From NCBI GenBank assembly GCA_945865355.1, contig CAMBDN010000109.1, positions 1-8,283 of the forward strand: a stretch of 8,283 nt of DNA, written 5' to 3'. The notes under the pieces were generated by a model, which was not told the origin of the DNA, made no database searches, and worked only from the letters and a program-made list of their open reading frames with translations. This document shows positions 6,223 through 8,283 of this stretch, piece by piece (position 1 is the stretch's first letter; the number at the start of each line of letters is the position of its first letter). Source of the DNA: Legionella genomosp. 1. GTDB taxonomy: Bacteria > Pseudomonadota > Gammaproteobacteria > Legionellales > Legionellaceae. The position numbers and the translations under genes are program-made.

Positions 6223-6620
6223 TTTTTTTGTCCGAAGCTAAATGCCATGGGTAAAAGTTCATTAATGGTTATTTTTTTTATAATGGATTGTTGGTCACAC
6301 AAATAAATCTGAGTTTCTGCTGTGGAAAATTCATAAATTCGCTGTCGGCAGGCCCCACATGGTGGACAAAGCGCATTATCGCCTGCCAGAACAACCATGC
6401 TCTTAATCTTTTTCTTTCCGGCTGCAACCATTTGGCAAATCGCCGAGGTTTCAGCGCAAATGGTGAGCCCATAAGAGCCGTTTTCAACGTTGACACCAGT
6501 AAACAAAGTATTGTCCTCAGTGCATAGGCAAGCACCTACGGTGTACTTAGAATAAGGCGAGTAAGCATGCTCTAGTGCAGTGCTTGCATTGCCAATCATC
6601 AATTTGGTAATTTCATTCAC
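6219..6620 (-). CDS. cdd: Cytidine deaminase, short tetrameric type
   Basis: Cdd hydrolyses cytidine and deoxycytidine to uridine and deoxyuridine plus ammonia. From the GTG at 6620 the protein is 133 residues, the normal length of the small zinc-dependent type. It shows SPYSKYTVGA (21-30), NVEN (44-47), CAE with C55 as zinc ligand and E57 as proton shuttle, and PPCGAC with zinc ligands C88 and C91. Residue 58 is Thr where this type usually has Arg (CAER). I chose GTG 6620 because AGAAGGA lies eight bases upstream and a consensus-like promoter ends just before it. The frame is also open upstream to an ATG at 6860, which would add 80 residues of unknown type, overlap the next gene and place the promoter inside the coding region. 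It is the first gene of the salvage operon, overlapping punA by ATGA. Confidence 0.9.
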   Translation of the reverse strand: MNEITKLMIGNASTALEHAYSPYSKYTVGACLCTEDNTLFTGVNVENGSYGLTICAETSAICQMVAAGKKKIKSMVVLAGDNALCPPCGACRQRIYEFSTAETQIYLCDQQSIIKKITINELLPMAFSFGQKK

Positions 6621-6628
6621 GAGATTGT

Positions 6629-6635
6629 TCCTTCT
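6629..6635 (-). promoter_or_regulatory. Shine-Dalgarno deciding the cdd start
   Basis: On the minus strand AGAAGGA ends eight bases before GTG 6620. It is the best ribosome-binding site in this part of the window and favours the short form of cytidine deaminase. Confidence 0.75.
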
Positions 6636-6647
6636 TAGAGGGAGGCA

Positions 6648-6676
6648 ACTATACTCATATTCAATTTCTCTGGCAA
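6648..6676 (-). promoter_or_regulatory. Sigma70-type promoter of the cdd-punA-deoC operon
   Basis: On the minus strand a -35 TTGCCA (6676-6671) and a -10 TATAGT (6653-6648) are separated by exactly 17 bases, each matching the consensus at five of six positions. Transcription would begin near 6641, leaving a leader of about 20 bases that contains the AGAAGGA ribosome-binding site. No operator is identified beyond the distant inverted repeat at 6794-6817. Confidence 0.7.
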
Positions 6677-6793
6677 GTATGAGCCCAGTCTTTGTTACGG
6701 CAATTTGGCATGGTTCAAGAGCTCTAATAAATGACTTTGTGACAGGGATATAAAACAGCACCTCTTCATCGTCGCGCTCAAAAAAATAGGTAT

Positions 6794-6817
6794 CATCGAC
6801 CAACTTGTTGGTCGATG
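6794..6817. repeat. Perfect 11-bp inverted repeat
   Basis: The arms CATCGACCAAC (6794-6804) and GTTGGTCGATG (6807-6817) are perfect complements around a two-base centre. The right arm contains the ATG of the downstream plus-strand gene. Short T-rich tracts flank it on both strands (TTTTTTT nine bases after it on the minus strand), so it could be a leaky bidirectional terminator. The near absence of a loop suits a protein-binding dyad better. It lies about 118 bases upstream of the cdd -35. Confidence 0.65.
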
Positions 6818-7147
6818 GCTGCTTTAAAAAATAACTACAAAAAACTGGGTGAGTGTTCACGGCATTTGAACTATTCCGTAATTAAGGCAGAAGCAACTAT
6901 TGCAATCGATTTTTCTAAAAACAGCAGCGATCCTTATCTAGTTGTGGAAAGTAATCGTATGGAAATTGTGCATGAAGGCTTAAAACATGATTTGGATTCT
7001 CGCGGTTTAGGTCAGAAAATAGTTGATTTCTTTAAGAATATTTTAGGTTTAAATAAGGTAAAAGATATCTCTCCGGAAGTTCAAAAGGATGTAGTTGAGC
7101 AAGAGGAAGAACAGCCTGTTGAGAGAAACTCGCCCTCGTCATCTTAA
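6815..7147 (+). CDS. Hypothetical protein, acidic serine-ending tail
   Basis: I do not recognise this 110-residue product. It is hydrophilic and soluble-looking, with no signal peptide or membrane segment. A basic N-terminus leads to a region with beta character (VIKAEATIAIDFS, PYLVVESNRMEIV). An amphipathic helix follows around residues 66-80 (GQKIVDFFKNILGLN), and the end is a charged tail: EQEEEQPVERNSPSSS. An acidic cluster followed by small polar residues at the extreme C-terminus resembles the E-block signal of Legionella Dot/Icm effectors; this is inference only. Codon use looks genuinely coding, but no Shine-Dalgarno precedes ATG 6815; ATG 6959 has GGAAAG seven bases upstream and would give 62 residues. 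It may be the 3' remnant of a larger gene. Its TAA overlaps the convergent gene's stop. Confidence 0.55.
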   Translation: MAALKNNYKKLGECSRHLNYSVIKAEATIAIDFSKNSSDPYLVVESNRMEIVHEGLKHDLDSRGLGQKIVDFFKNILGLNKVKDISPEVQKDVVEQEEEQPVERNSPSSS

Positions 7148-8283
7148 GGCGATCGACTTGGCTGGTGTTCTCCATTTTCAGGTGTACTCGAATTATCATT
7201 CCCGGAAGCTCGCAATTCCCGTAAATTATTCTTAACAGCGGTTGTGTACTCTTTTGTATCTGGATTAGTCTCACTAGTTACATTTGAAGCAATAAGCGCC
7301 TTTCTATCAACAGGGCTATTCTCTGTGCATTTGGCTATTTTATCAATTAAAACGGCTATATTGTTATCACAATATACGAGTACTTCATTACCTTCACGAC
7401 ATTTTTTGAAATCATGACTAATTGTTTCTCCTTTTTTTGTGGCTTGCTCTAATAGGCCTTTCACTTCCTCCAGTTTATCCTCATTGGCTTTTTGAAATTC
7501 TTCATTTAGAGTTGCTGCGACACTTAACTGAGATAAAAACTCACCCAATCCTTTACGAGCGCCAACAGCCGTAGCGATGATTTTTTTTTCAAATGGAGGC
7601 CATTTCATGCGGAAAGCCCAAGTAATCTTAAAGTCGGGAAAAAGATTTTTCTTTTTCCCCGCTTCAAGAAGACTCACTAATGTAGCAGATTGGTCTTTCA
7701 ACTCACTTAAATGTTCTTTCCTATGAGTTTTCGGTCCTGGACCGCCACAATCTTTCTCTGCATTGAGTGCAAGGGGTGATTTTTTACTAATAAGAGCCAT
7801 ACCTTGCTTGAATTGATTCCTAGAGTTTGTTAGATAGTTAATAAAGCCAACTTTTGAATGGACGAAACTATGGATTTTGTTATCTTTGTAACCATAGTCT
7901 TCACGTTTTAAAAGTAAGTCGTAGTCTTTTTCCTCTTCACTACTTTTTTTATTACAACGAGATGTTGGAATAACTAATAATGAGCCCACACCTCTTGGTT
8001 TATAAGCCCGCAATTCTTCATTGGCAATATCTTTACCAAGGCCCTTAGCTGATATCTTTGTACCCGTTGCATGGGTGTGCTCTCGCTCGACAGCACCACC
8101 GCTGATTAAAGCATCAACAATTTTAGGCGCCACCCCAGAAGTTAAACGAACACGTGTTGCTCCGGAATCAAAGCTTTGTACTCCATTTAGAGCTTCAATT
8201 CCCCACATAATTGCGCATAAATCATTGTCTTCTTTATTTTTGGGTTTAAGGTTTAATGTCTTTTTATTGCCATTGCTATTGAA
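7144..8283 (-). CDS. Unrecognised hydrophilic protein, N-terminus beyond edge
   Basis: The minus frame is open from base 8283 to the TAA at 7144, giving at least 379 residues. An ATG at 8208 lacks a Shine-Dalgarno and the 25 codons before it are open, so the true start is probably outside the window. No domain is recognised. The protein has no membrane segments or signal and is Lys/Glu-rich. Features (numbering from the edge) are a Gly-rich stretch around 65-95 with ATGTKISAKGLGKD, a basic-aromatic patch FKITWAFRMKWPPFEKK near 220, a helical, possibly coiled segment about 250-295, and a disordered Asn/Ser/Pro tail ending EHQPSRSP. The polar tail and lack of known domains would suit a secreted effector in Legionella-like bacteria, but nothing in the sequence proves it. 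It converges on the 110-residue gene, with both stop codons inside TTAA. Confidence 0.8.
   Translation of the reverse strand, partial: FNSNGNKKTLNLKPKNKEDNDLCAIMWGIEALNGVQSFDSGATRVRLTSGVAPKIVDALISGGAVEREHTHATGTKISAKGLGKDIANEELRAYKPRGVGSLLVIPTSRCNKKSSEEEKDYDLLLKREDYGYKDNKIHSFVHSKVGFINYLTNSRNQFKQGMALISKKSPLALNAEKDCGGPGPKTHRKEHLSELKDQSATLVSLLEAGKKKNLFPDFKITWAFRMKWPPFEKKIIATAVGARKGLGEFLSQLSVAATLNEEFQKANEDKLEEVKGLLEQATKKGETISHDFKKCREGNEVLVYCDNNIAVLIDKIAKCTENSPVDRKALIASNVTSETNPDTKEYTTAVKNNLRELRASGNDNSSTPENGEHQPSRSP

Noticed and set aside
6278..6535. Open frames on both strands inside cdd (6278-6535 minus, 6288-6527 plus)
   Set aside because: Both are shadows of the cytidine deaminase gene, which contains all catalytic motifs in the other frame.
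7032..7274. 80-codon minus-strand frame across the convergent junction
   Set aside because: It overlaps the ends of two longer frames, starts without a ribosome-binding site and has no family features.
8206..8208. ATG at 8208 as the true start of the right-edge gene
   Set aside because: There is no Shine-Dalgarno before it and the frame is open for 25 further codons to the window edge, so the gene is treated as partial.

Overview
The window looks like a chromosomal segment of a gammaproteobacterium, most plausibly from the Legionellales (Legionella or a relative). The pointers are moderately AT-rich coding sequence, a ubiquinone pair ubiC-ubiA, a FimT-like minor prepilin, a family 4 uracil-DNA glycosylase, and flanking ORFan or eukaryotic-like genes (a long ankyrin-repeat protein and two unrecognised hydrophilic proteins) of the kind that surround housekeeping islands in these host-associated bacteria. 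The genus is an inference from family content; there is no rRNA or other marker gene.

Layout. Positions 1-1518 (minus) hold the first 506 codons of an ankyrin-repeat protein that runs off the left edge; it contains ten repeats with an exact 108-bp period. A 394-base gene-free stretch (1519-1912) follows, with several short dyads and a promoter-like element. Positions 1913-4581 (plus) carry udg, a REP-like palindrome, a fimT-like prepilin, ubiC and ubiA (ubiC and ubiA overlap by 4 bases). Positions 4604-6620 (minus) carry a tight nucleoside-salvage operon, cdd-punA-deoC, with ATGA overlaps at both junctions and a good sigma70-type promoter just upstream of a GTG start for cdd. Positions 6815-7147 (plus) hold a 110-residue hypothetical protein with an acidic, serine-ending tail. 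It converges on the C-terminal 379 codons of an unrecognised protein (7144-8283, minus) that runs off the right edge; the two stop codons share one TTAA.

How it fits together. UbiC makes 4-hydroxybenzoate from chorismate and UbiA prenylates it, the first two steps of ubiquinone synthesis. Cdd deaminates (deoxy)cytidine, PunA phosphorolyses purine nucleosides, and DeoC cleaves deoxyribose 5-phosphate to acetaldehyde and glyceraldehyde 3-phosphate, so the operon salvages bases and feeds the sugar to central metabolism. The phosphopentomutase needed to link PunA to DeoC is not in the window. The glycosylase and the prepilin are independent functions (uracil repair; type IV pili and possibly DNA uptake).

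I see no convincing new multi-gene system. The items most worth a second look are the ankyrin array (near-invariant scaffold, variable surface positions), the cdd start and upstream region, the perfect 11-bp inverted repeat at 6794-6817, and the two unknown proteins at the right end.
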